This document shows positions 25,802 through 34,062 of a stretch of DNA of 64,000 bases, piece by piece (within the stretch, counting starts at the first letter, position 1; every line of letters begins with the position of its first letter). A program made the translations under genes and the position numbers. Below the pieces are notes generated by a model. It did no database searches. It was given only the letters and a program-made list of their open reading frames with translations, and had not been told where the DNA came from. Origin of the DNA: Deltaproteobacteria bacterium. GTDB lineage: Bacteria; Myxococcota; UBA727; VGSZ01. The stretch is taken from assembly GCA_016177705.1 (NCBI GenBank), contig JACOUT010000018.1, forward strand, positions 124,001-188,000, in the 5' to 3' direction.

Positions 25802-27367
25802 TCAGCGCAGCAGCGCTCGTCCCTCGTCGCGCAGGCCCACCAGCACCGCGGTGCCGTCATGCCCCACCTTGACCTCGGCGTAGCGCGCGCGCTCCCAGGT
25901 GTCGCCGGCCCCCTCCGAGAAGAAGTACGAGTCGGCGCCAAAGGCGTAGCCGGTGTTGGTGCGCAGCGCGCGCAGCAGCAGCTCGTCGTGCGCGAGCGCG
26001 CTCGCGTCCTCGAGGCGGACGAAGCGGGCGATGCCGTCCGCGCCGAGCTGGAACACCACCACGCGATCGCGGCGCTCGTCCCATCCCGTGGCCGCGAGCA
26101 CGTTGGCCGAGTCTCGGTAGGCGAGCGCGACGTAGTCGCCCTGCAACAGCGAGCGCGGATCGCGTGGGGCGAGCTCGAGCAACGCCGTGGTGCCGGTGCG
26201 CAGGATGCCCTCCTTGTGCACGATGAGCCCGAGCAGCACCGCCACCACCGCCAGCGTCGGCAGCGCCAGCCGCAGACGGCGATCTGCGGGCCGCGTGCGC
26301 GGTTGGGGCGACAGCACCGACGCACCCACCGGCGCCGTCGGCGCCTGCCCGCCGCGCAGCAGCCACGCGCGCGCCGCGATGACCGAGACACCGGCGACGA
26401 CCAGCGCCGCCGACGTCCACAAGAGCGAGACGTGCATGCCGTAGTAGAGCCAGACCGCGAAGCCGATGAGGCCGACGACGCCAAGGCCCTCGAGCACCGG
26501 CTCCTTCCTCATGCGCCCGAGCGCGATGACCAGCACGGCCGTCAGGATGGCCGGTGACTGCGCCGCCAACGCCGCCAGCGCCACCACGCCGACGAGCGCG
26601 AGGCGCACAGCGCCGCTGCCGCGCTCGGCCGAGGCCTCGCGCGCGGCCCGCATCGTCACCACGAAGAGGACGCCGGCGAGCGCCACCGCAGTCGCGAGCG
26701 GCACCGACGGCCGCGCGTCCTCCCAGGTGGTGAGCGAGAAGGTCGAGAGCCAGAGCAAGCCGGCGGCGAGCGCAAAGCCGGCCGGCCGCACGGCGCGGCC
26801 GGCGCGCGTCGCCGACAGCCTGGCCTCGCACAGCCAGAGCGCTGACAAGGCGACGGCGGCGCCGACCAGCAACACGTCGATGTCGGCGAAGCCGCCGTGC
26901 TCGAGCGCCACGCCCCAGAGCGCCAACAGGCCGCCGAAGGTGGCCTTGAAGCGCACCGGCCGCGCCGCGATCAGCGCGAAGCAGAGCACCTGCACGCACG
27001 CGACGCCGAACAGCGTGCCTGCCTTGCTCAGCTCCACGCTGTCGTCGAGGAAGACCATCAAGAGCGCGGTGCTGCCGGCGTAGGCGATGAGCGAGACGTG
27101 CAGGCGCGCCAGGCCGCTCGCGGCCCGCGAGCAGACGGCGCCGATGCCGAGCAGCGTGAGCGCGCCGACGAGCTGGGCGGCGCCGGAGTTGAAGACGCGG
27201 ATGGCCACCAGGAAGCTGCCGAGCGAGACCGCGCCCACCCAGATGGTGATGGCGACAGCACTGGCGACGTACCAGGGGCGAGGCTCGGCCAACGACAGCG
27301 TGGCGGCGCGGTGCTCGACGAAGCCCGGGCGCGCGCTCACCGCCTGGATGACGTCGCGCAGCATCAT
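25802..27367 (-). CDS. DUF4401-GDYXXLXY fusion membrane protein
   Basis: The product has 521 residues. The first ~350 form about ten hydrophobic segments, typical of DUF4401. After a charged linker comes the GDYXXLXY domain with the signature LLQGDYVALAYRDSANVLAA. These two domains are usually encoded by neighbouring genes next to DUF2157; here they are one chain. The start overlaps the stop of the DUF2157 gene by 4 bp (ATGA), so translation is coupled. The function of the set is not established. Its membrane character and periplasmic C-terminal domain suggest an envelope role. Confidence 0.85.
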   Translation of the reverse strand: MMLRDVIQAVSARPGFVEHRAATLSLAEPRPWYVASAVAITIWVGAVSLGSFLVAIRVFNSGAAQLVGALTLLGIGAVCSRAASGLARLHVSLIAYAGSTALLMVFLDDSVELSKAGTLFGVACVQVLCFALIAARPVRFKATFGGLLALWGVALEHGGFADIDVLLVGAAVALSALWLCEARLSATRAGRAVRPAGFALAAGLLWLSTFSLTTWEDARPSVPLATAVALAGVLFVVTMRAAREASAERGSGAVRLALVGVVALAALAAQSPAILTAVLVIALGRMRKEPVLEGLGVVGLIGFAVWLYYGMHVSLLWTSAALVVAGVSVIAARAWLLRGGQAPTAPVGASVLSPQPRTRPADRRLRLALPTLAVVAVLLGLIVHKEGILRTGTTALLELAPRDPRSLLQGDYVALAYRDSANVLAATGWDERRDRVVVFQLGADGIARFVRLEDASALAHDELLLRALRTNTGYAFGADSYFFSEGAGDTWERARYAEVKVGHDGTAVLVGLRDEGRALLR

Positions 27368-28374
27368 GGCGACACCCCGCCAACGTGCGACGATACGGCG
27401 CCGAGCCGGCGCCCCTGCTTCCAGGCCGCGCCGAGCAGCGCGGCCAACGCGGTCGCCTCACCGAGCACGAAGACGCCGAACAGGAACATGCCGCCCTCGT
27501 CGAGGTTCAGCTCCTCGAAGACCACGCGCGCTACGAACAGGCCGAGGTGGAAGGCCGCCGACAGCCCGAGCAGCGCCGCGTCGGGCGTTCGGCCCGCGAC
27601 CACCGTGCGCCACAGGCCGACGATGTGCACGGCGATGGCGCACAGCACGAAGGGCGCCTGGATGGCGAAGGCGACGCGCATCTCGCCCGCGACGCTGGCG
27701 CCGAGGAACGGGCCGAGGGTCGAGAGGCCGAGCAGCAGGAACACCAGCGAGGCGCGCCCGGCCGGCGCTCGCAGCCACGCGAGCGCGACCGCCATCGTGT
27801 CCACGGTGAGGCAGCCGAGCGCGACCAGGAGGGCAGACTCGCGCGCCTCGCCGCGGCCGGTCAGGTAGAGGAAGGCCGCGCCGCGCGCGAGGCCGAGCAC
27901 CACGGCCCACAAGAGCGTGCCGCGCACCACCAGCGCGAACGGCACGGCGAGCACGGCCCAGCCGGCGAACAGCTCCCAGGCGTCGGCGCCGGTCTGGTAC
28001 GCCTGCCCGTAGGTGAGCAGCGCGGGCCCGATCAAGAGCGCGGCGCCCGCCGCCGCGGCTCGGCCGGCCGGCCGGCGCAGGCCGAGCACTGCGGCCGCCA
28101 CCACGGCGACAACGTGCGCGCCGAGCGCCAGGCCGATGCGCGCGCTCTGCGAGACCGCGTCCCAGTTGGCGGCGAAGAAGAAGATGACCCCGGTGACGAT
28201 GAGGCCGATGCCGGTGCCGAGCAGCAGCTTGTCGGCGAAGCCGCGCCAGGCCGCCCGGTCGGCGCGCCCGTCGATCAGGCGCAGCCCCGCCTCCAACTCG
28301 GCACCGCCGAGCGCGCCCGCCTGGGCGAGCTGCCGGAGCATGGTGGGCGTGGCCGGCCGGTCGAGCGCGCTCAT
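27364..28374 (-). CDS. DUF2157 membrane protein
   Basis: The product has 336 residues from the ATG at 28374. A short cytosolic N-terminal helical part (LRQLAQAGALGGAELEAGLR) precedes the DUF2157 hallmark GTGIGLIVTGVIFFFAANWD, then about nine membrane segments. It sits first in a two-gene minus-strand unit with the DUF4401-GDYXXLXY fusion. The 118 bp upstream separates it from the divergent LarA-like gene. No enzymatic motif is visible. Confidence 0.85.
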   Translation of the reverse strand: MSALDRPATPTMLRQLAQAGALGGAELEAGLRLIDGRADRAAWRGFADKLLLGTGIGLIVTGVIFFFAANWDAVSQSARIGLALGAHVVAVVAAAVLGLRRPAGRAAAAGAALLIGPALLTYGQAYQTGADAWELFAGWAVLAVPFALVVRGTLLWAVVLGLARGAAFLYLTGRGEARESALLVALGCLTVDTMAVALAWLRAPAGRASLVFLLLGLSTLGPFLGASVAGEMRVAFAIQAPFVLCAIAVHIVGLWRTVVAGRTPDAALLGLSAAFHLGLFVARVVFEELNLDEGGMFLFGVFVLGEATALAALLGAAWKQGRRLGAVSSHVGGVSP

Positions 28375-28492
28375 CAGGGGTGGCAACGGGCCACCAGGCT
28401 CTTGGATTTCCGATCCGCGGGTGCGTAGCGCGTTACGCACCCCCCTCGCCCGGCCTTGACGTTGACGCGGCGTGCCGCCATCTGCCCCCACG

Positions 28493-30121
28493 ATGTCGAA
28501 CGCCCAAGTGCACTATCTCGACGCCGACAGCCCGCCGCGCGTGCTGTTCTCGGGTGAGCAGTTGCTGATCGAGCACCTGCCGGCCGGCACGCGCGTCATC
28601 TATCCGAAGCCGCCGATCGTGGGGTTGAAGGATCCGGACGCGGCCATCCGCTACGCGCTCAACCACCCGCTCGGCATGGATCCGCTGCACGCGCTCCTGT
28701 CGCCCGGCATGAAGGTGACCATCGCCTTCGACGACATCTCGCTGCCGTTGCCGCCGATGAAGCGGCCCGACATCCGCCAGCGCGTGCTCGAGATCGTGCT
28801 CGAGATCCTGGGCGATCACGGCGTCGACGACATCCACCTGATCGCCGCGCTCGCCATCCACCGGCGCATGACCGCCGACGAGATCAAGCACACCGTCGGC
28901 GACAAGATCTTCAACGCCTACTGGCCCGACCGCCTCTACAACCACGACGCCGAAGACCCGGACGGCATGGTCGACCTCGGGCGCACCGACAAGGACGAGC
29001 TGGTCCAGCTCAACAAGCGCGCGGCCGAGAGCGACCTGCTGATCTACGTCAACCTCAACCTGGTGCCGATGGACGGCGGCCACAAGTCGGTGGCGACGGG
29101 CCTCACCGGCTACAAGGCGCTGCGCGCCAACCACAACCCCTACGTGATGCGCGAGTGCAACAGCTACATGGACCCGCGCGAGGAGGCGAGCCCGCTGCAC
29201 GCGTCCGTCATTCGACAAGGGCGCGTGGTCGAGCAGCACGTCAAGGTCTTCCACATCGAGACCGCCATCAACAACCGCATGTTCGAGGGGCAGCTCGACT
29301 TCTTCATGAAGAAAGAGGAGAGCTACACCGACTTCGACTGGCAGAAGGCGCGCGCCATGAAGGCCACGCTCGATCGCCTGCCACAGGCGGCGCGCCAGCA
29401 GCTCATGTACGCGGCCCCCGCGGCCTACGAGATGATCGGCGTCTGGGCGGGCGAGTGCGAGGCCGTGCACGAGAAGACCATCGCCAAGTGCTTCGAGCAG
29501 TACTGCGTGCCGGTGAAGGGCCAGGCCGACATCACCATCTTCGGCGTGCCCTACGTGTGCCCGTACAACGTGCACAGCTACCTGAACCCGCTCTTGGTGC
29601 AGGTGCAGGCCACCGGCTACCTGCACAACCTCTACCGCTACCACCCGCTGCTCAAGAAGGGCGGCACCACCATCGTCTGCCACCCGATGGAGGACCGCTT
29701 CGATCCGGTGCACCACGCGCCCTACATGGAGTTCGTGCACCGGCTCTTGCCCGAGACGCGCGACACCATGACGCTGCACAAGAAGTACGAGCAGCGCTTC
29801 GCCGAAGACCCGACCTACGTCGAGATGTACCGCAAGGGCAACGCCTACCACGGCGCCCACCCCTTCTTCATGTGGTACTGGGGCGAGGCCGGACGTCGCC
29901 ACATCGGGCGCGTCATCGTCGCCGGCGCGGTCGACCCCTACATCTGCGAGCTGTTCGGCTACGAGCCGGCGGCGAACCTGCAAGAGGCGATCGCGATGGC
30001 GCAGGACACGGCGCCGGCGAACCCGCAGATCACGGCGGTGCACGTGCCGCCGATCCTGATGGTCGACGTGACCACCGGCGATGCGCCCGCGCTGGCGGGC
30101 CCTGGGCCACAGAAGGGCTGA
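28493..30121 (+). CDS. LarA-family (lactate racemase-like, DUF2088) protein
   Basis: The product has 542 residues from the ATG at 28493; an upstream GTG at 28472 is less likely. The N-terminal segment IAFDDISLPLPPMKRPDIRQ matches the LarA N-domain, followed by VLEIVLEILGDHGVDDIHLI and the His-bearing LAIHRRMTADEIKHTVGD. LarA enzymes racemise 2-hydroxy acids with a nickel-pincer cofactor made by LarB, LarC and LarE. Those maturation genes are absent from the window, and the chain is longer than typical LarA (about 425), so its substrate and even cofactor use are uncertain. It stands alone between divergent and convergent neighbours. Confidence 0.75.
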   Translation: MSNAQVHYLDADSPPRVLFSGEQLLIEHLPAGTRVIYPKPPIVGLKDPDAAIRYALNHPLGMDPLHALLSPGMKVTIAFDDISLPLPPMKRPDIRQRVLEIVLEILGDHGVDDIHLIAALAIHRRMTADEIKHTVGDKIFNAYWPDRLYNHDAEDPDGMVDLGRTDKDELVQLNKRAAESDLLIYVNLNLVPMDGGHKSVATGLTGYKALRANHNPYVMRECNSYMDPREEASPLHASVIRQGRVVEQHVKVFHIETAINNRMFEGQLDFFMKKEESYTDFDWQKARAMKATLDRLPQAARQQLMYAAPAAYEMIGVWAGECEAVHEKTIAKCFEQYCVPVKGQADITIFGVPYVCPYNVHSYLNPLLVQVQATGYLHNLYRYHPLLKKGGTTIVCHPMEDRFDPVHHAPYMEFVHRLLPETRDTMTLHKKYEQRFAEDPTYVEMYRKGNAYHGAHPFFMWYWGEAGRRHIGRVIVAGAVDPYICELFGYEPAANLQEAIAMAQDTAPANPQITAVHVPPILMVDVTTGDAPALAGPGPQKG

Positions 30122-30184
30122 CGGCCACGTCGCATGTCGACGAGCGGAGGTCGCGCCGCAACCGGCGACTCGTTTCCTTGGCGA

Positions 30185-30454
30185 TTACCGGTGGCAGAGG
30201 GAGTCCGTGCCGCACGCCTGCTCGCACTCCTCGGTGGTCATGAAGAACTCGCCACAGTCGTTGTCGAGACAGCCGCAGCCGCTGTCCGCGAAACAGCAAC
30301 CAAGCTCGGGGTCGTAGAGGAAGAGCACTTCCATGTCGCACGCGCCAACGGCTGGAGACTGCTCCCTAGTGAGCAGACATCGCTCATCCGCCGGCATATC
30401 CCGCGTTACACACGACGCGAGGGCGAAGGCGAGGATAGCGCCTGCGCGCCTCAT
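30185..30454 (-). CDS. small Kunitz-like Cys-rich lipoprotein
   Basis: The product has 89 residues from the ATG at 30454, overlapping the stop of the upstream protease gene (ATGA). The signal peptide MRRAGAILAFALASC ends in a lipobox. The mature part has ten Cys and resembles a Kunitz/BPTI domain: VLFLYDPELGCCFADSGCGC aligns with the [20 protein letters not shown] block of BPTI, and EFFMTTEECEQAC with its NNFKSAEDCMRTC. The last Cys pair keeps the canonical three-residue spacing, but other spacings differ and extra Cys are present. Kunitz domains are usually protease inhibitors, so it may restrain the neighbouring protease. That role is inference. Confidence 0.5.
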   Translation of the reverse strand: MRRAGAILAFALASCVTRDMPADERCLLTREQSPAVGACDMEVLFLYDPELGCCFADSGCGCLDNDCGEFFMTTEECEQACGTDSLCHR

Positions 30455-32639
30455 GGCGCGGAACTCATGAGCGCCGCTGCATCGATGAACGGCTGATCGT
30501 CCGATGCCGATTCGCAGTCGATGGCGACTGTTCTCGATGCCGAACCGATGACCGCGCCTCGAACCGTCTCGATGGACTCGAGAAACTGAGGTTCGACATC
30601 CAGCAGCAGCGCCACAATCCCTGCGACGGCCGGAGCGGCGAAGGAGGTCCCGGTCCAGTTCCCGCCGTCTGGCCGCACAAGCGAGGTGTCGCCGTGGGGG
30701 ACCAGGCCGTTCCATGGCCCGCCATACGCGAACACGTCCGCGTGGCCGTAGCTCGACGTCACGCGTGCCCGGGTGCCGCTCATGGCGGCGCCAACCTCGA
30801 TGACTGCGCCGCTGACCAGCGAGGCGAGCATGGGCTCGGCGGGGACGCGGTAAAGGTCGTCACTGCGCCGATCTAGCGCTGCATTCCCTGCAGACAAGGC
30901 GAACATCGTTCCGCTCCAGCCATCGAGCACGTCGGCGTACGCTGCTTCGGCCCGCTCGATGCCGCGCGAGTACACCGGAGCCGAGGACTTGTCGGGCACG
31001 TCCAATGTTGTCTGGTCGAGGTTCGAGCACAGTGGATCCCATCCCACCCGGGCGAAATGCCAACCGAAACTGATATTGGCGACGTGAATCCGCGAAGTTC
31101 TCTGCACGTACTCGAGCGCCTCGATGAACACCTGATCTGGGACGAACGCTTCCTCCTCGGCGGGACCGTCGATGCCGAACGTGAGCAGGAGGGGAACGAG
31201 AGAAACGCGGCCCGCCATGCCAGCGGTACCCCGACCGTTGTTGATCTCCGCAGCGATGATGCCGGCTGACGTCATCGCGTGCCCTGCAACCACGGAGCTG
31301 TCGTCTGCCCAGGCAGGCTGCTTGCTGTCGTCGACGAAGTTCCAACCGAACAGATCGTCGACGAACGTCAGCGGGTCATCATCGAAGTCGTCGTCATCGA
31401 CATCGTCGACCCAGCGCGAATCCTCGAAGACATCCTCGGTATCGATGCGCCCGTTGGTGTTGTGGTCGCAGGGCGCAACCGTCGGCGTCCCGAGGTCGCA
31501 CGCGATTCTCGGAGGATTCGCGATGGCCTCCAGATCCCGCAGCGAGATTACCCCGTCGGGGGCGCCAGCGGGATCGACGTCGTATGGCGCAATCTCATCC
31601 GGTGAAATGACGCCATCGGCGTTGGTGTCGAACAGGCCCTTGGGCAGCTCGCCCTGGTTGATGCCGATGTTCAGGTACAGGTCTGGATGGACCAGGTCGA
31701 GCGGCCCGGCCTCCATGAGCGCCACCCGGGTCCCCATGGTGCCGATATCGCCCGTGCGATCGATGGCGACATCCCACGCGGCGCGGATGTTCATGTCCGG
31801 TCCCCAGGGGAGGTCGAAGCCCGGATCATCGGGATCGAGGTCGACACCAAAGTTGACGGCCGGCATCACGGCGAGGACTTCGTCGAGCTCATCTAGCCGC
31901 CGCACAGCCTCGTCGGCAGGAAGGCTCACGGGTAGCTTGATGCGGTACCAAGTGGAGAGCGTGGGCGCCATCTCAACGGAGGCGCCGAGGTCCGCGATGA
32001 TCTCTCTGGCGCGGGCCCGACCTGTCGGCCTCGTGAAAGCGACCGTGAGTTGATCAACAAAGACCCCCGGGTTGGCGCCGGGGTTCACCTCGAAGGTCTC
32101 CGCCGGGAGGGTCGGCTTCACCTTCCATCGAGCACCCTGACCTGGCGCGACAAGGCGGTCATCGAAGTCGAAGGTCGCGCGAACGCCGGTGAGCTCGCCC
32201 TCGACTATCGGGATCGGCTCGCCGTTCTCCAGCGAGACCTTCCATCCCGTGTTCTGCCAGCTCGGCAGCTGGCCGGGGGCGTCAGGATCGAGCACGATGA
32301 CACGATCGTCGTTGAGCGCCAGCCGCACTTCGGCAGCGAACAGGCGCAACTGGCCAACCTCGCCGACCGGCGCTTGCAGTTGCGCAATGATCAGGTCGCG
32401 CGCATCGTTCTCCAGCGACACCGTCTGCGTCTGCGTGGTGAGGACGACGTTCCCGTCCTCCGCCGTCGCCTCGATCCGCTCGAGGTCGATCTCGACTGAG
32501 CGCACATCGGCGAAGCGCGATCCGGGCTCTGCTGGGTCGCTGCGCAGGACAAGCAGGATGCCGCCTACCTGGCCGTCGAGCGGGTCGTCGCAGCCCCCCC
32601 TCCCACGAGGATCATCGTGACCAAAGCAAGTCGTTTCAT
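30451..32639 (-). CDS. subtilisin-like (S8) protease lipoprotein, signal peptide separated by a +1/-1 frameshift at a G-tract
   Basis: The chain is about 730 residues if a frameshift at 32594-32600 is corrected. The ATG at 32639 has a good ribosome site (AGGGGG, 6-base spacing) and encodes MKRLALVTMILVGG, a signal peptide; the rest is in another frame, starting ...GCDDPLDGQVGG. Domains in order: a DUF4382-like beta domain, an I9-type propeptide, then the S8 domain. In the S8 domain the catalytic Asp position reads VALMEAG (Glu, codon 31711-31713). His (GHAMTSAG), the oxyanion Asn (ALSAGN) and Ser (GTSFAAP) are present. Two EF-hand-like loops (DTNADGVISPDE, DHNTNGRIDTED) sit between Asp/Glu and His. 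GC content is visibly lower than in the flanks, suggesting transfer. Confidence 0.8.
32594..32600 (-). repeat. seven-G homopolymer at the frameshift point of the protease gene
   Basis: Read on the minus strand the sequence is GTGGGA, seven G, CTGCGACGAC. With eight (or five) G the signal peptide from the ATG at 32639 would read directly into GCDDPLDGQ, placing a Cys at a lipobox-like position. With seven G the signal peptide runs out of frame. It could be a slippage-type switch, a mutation or a sequencing error. Confidence 0.6.
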
Positions 32640-32901
32640 CGGCAGCCCCCTGAGCAACGGTAGCAGCGGGTGAGCGTGCAGCTCGCCGGTGTCTCATTCC
32701 ATCGACGTCGTCATGGTTGGTCGCCCTCGACCGGCCAGCCTGTCGCTTTCGACCGATAGGCGGCTTTCCTTGCGCTCAACCCTTGGCCCCGGCGCTCCGT
32801 CACCCGGCGGACCAGCCGCACCTTGTCGCACGGTCATACGGTGGAGCCGGTGTGGGTCCGGCACGCCGAAAACCATGACGTAAGACACAACGGAGGTCGT
32901 C

Positions 32902-33972
32902 ATGGCGGTCGGACTCGGTCTCGATCTCGAACAGCTGCTGTCTCGCGCCCAGGCGGCGAACGATCGCGCGCGCCGCGAAGAGGCCGCGCGCACCCAGCGC
33001 GCGCAGGAGGCCGCGCAAGCGGCGCAAGGCGCTTCCGGCAGCGGCTGCCAGATGGGCAACGGCAGCGGCGGCGAGCCCCAGCAGCAGCGCGCCCAGGTGA
33101 ACCCGAACGACCAGCGCGCCGCACGCCAGGTGGCGGCCGGCAACGAGGCGAGCTGCCGTCGCTGCCTCGAGAGCCAGGGGGCGCGCCAGGGCGAGCGCCA
33201 GCCTGATCAGCAGGCCGACCCGAACGCGGTGCGACGCGCCGAGCCGCGGCGCGGGCTGTCGAGCGAGCAGGACGCGCTGCGCCGAGGCGCCCGCGGCGAC
33301 GAGGTCAAGGAGCTGCAGCGCAGCCTCAACGAGCGCGGCGCCCGGCTCGCGGAGGACGGCAAGTTCGGGCCGAAGACCGAGCGCGCGCTCAAGGACTTCC
33401 AGAGGGACAACGGCCTCGAGCAAGACGGCGTGCGCGGCAAGAAGACCACCGAGGCGCTCAAGGCCAAGCCGCAGCGTCGCGTCGACTCGCCAAACGAGCC
33501 GCGCGGCGGTCAGCGTCCCTCGGGCGCCACCAGGCCCGAGGAGCCCGTCGCGAGAAACGGCCAGCCGCCAAACCGCACCGCGCGCATCGACCGCACCACC
33601 AAGGCCGGTCAGCGCGACCAGATGGTCTCCGGCCAAATCACGGTGAACGGCAACACCTACAACTTCAACAGCGGCGGCTACGGGCGGGGCAGCCTGCCCA
33701 AGGGCGACTACACCATCTCGAACCTGAGAAACCGCGATACGCGCGGCATGGTGAAGGACGGCGTCGGCTTCAGCGCGGACATGAGCGACAAGTACGACGC
33801 GCGCGTGGGCGGCACCCGTAGCGCGCTGCGCATCCACCCGGACGGCGGCTCGGCGGGCACGCAGGGCTGCGTCGGCATCGTCGGCGACGCAGCCACGCTG
33901 CGCCGCTTCCGCGAGGACCTGCGCCAGGAATTGCAGCGCAACGGCGGCCGCTTCACGCTGCGGGTGCAGTAG
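32902..33972 (+). CDS. peptidoglycan-binding domain protein with L,D-transpeptidase-like C-terminus
   Basis: The product has 356 residues from the ATG at 32902 (GGAGG 5 bases upstream). There is no signal peptide; the N-terminus is a charged helical segment, then a Gln/Arg-rich linker. Residues ~122-185 are a PG_binding_1 domain (LRRGARGDEVKELQRSLNER...DGKFGPKTERALKDFQRDNG). Residues ~240-356 resemble the L,D-transpeptidase/Tlde1 type: ALRIHPDGGSAGTQGCVGIV contains the spaced His and Cys expected of that active site (His near 312, Cys near 323). Such enzymes cut or link peptidoglycan peptides. Lack of a signal peptide suggests export by a specialised secretion system, or cytosolic storage. 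The family call is moderate. Confidence 0.68.
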   Translation: MAVGLGLDLEQLLSRAQAANDRARREEAARTQRAQEAAQAAQGASGSGCQMGNGSGGEPQQQRAQVNPNDQRAARQVAAGNEASCRRCLESQGARQGERQPDQQADPNAVRRAEPRRGLSSEQDALRRGARGDEVKELQRSLNERGARLAEDGKFGPKTERALKDFQRDNGLEQDGVRGKKTTEALKAKPQRRVDSPNEPRGGQRPSGATRPEEPVARNGQPPNRTARIDRTTKAGQRDQMVSGQITVNGNTYNFNSGGYGRGSLPKGDYTISNLRNRDTRGMVKDGVGFSADMSDKYDARVGGTRSALRIHPDGGSAGTQGCVGIVGDAATLRRFREDLRQELQRNGGRFTLRVQ

Positions 33973-34062
33973 CCATGGCGACCGGTGGCGCTCATGTAGG
34001 CGGCGCTCCCCTCGGGCGGGCGCGCGAGGTGGGATCAGGGTCGATCCGCCGAAGATCGATCG

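Noticed and set aside
30185..32639. Subtilase/Kunitz-like pair as a toxin-immunity or phage-defence module
   Set aside because: No sensor, nuclease or immunity-type domain accompanies it. A protease with a possible inhibitor is the most the sequence supports.
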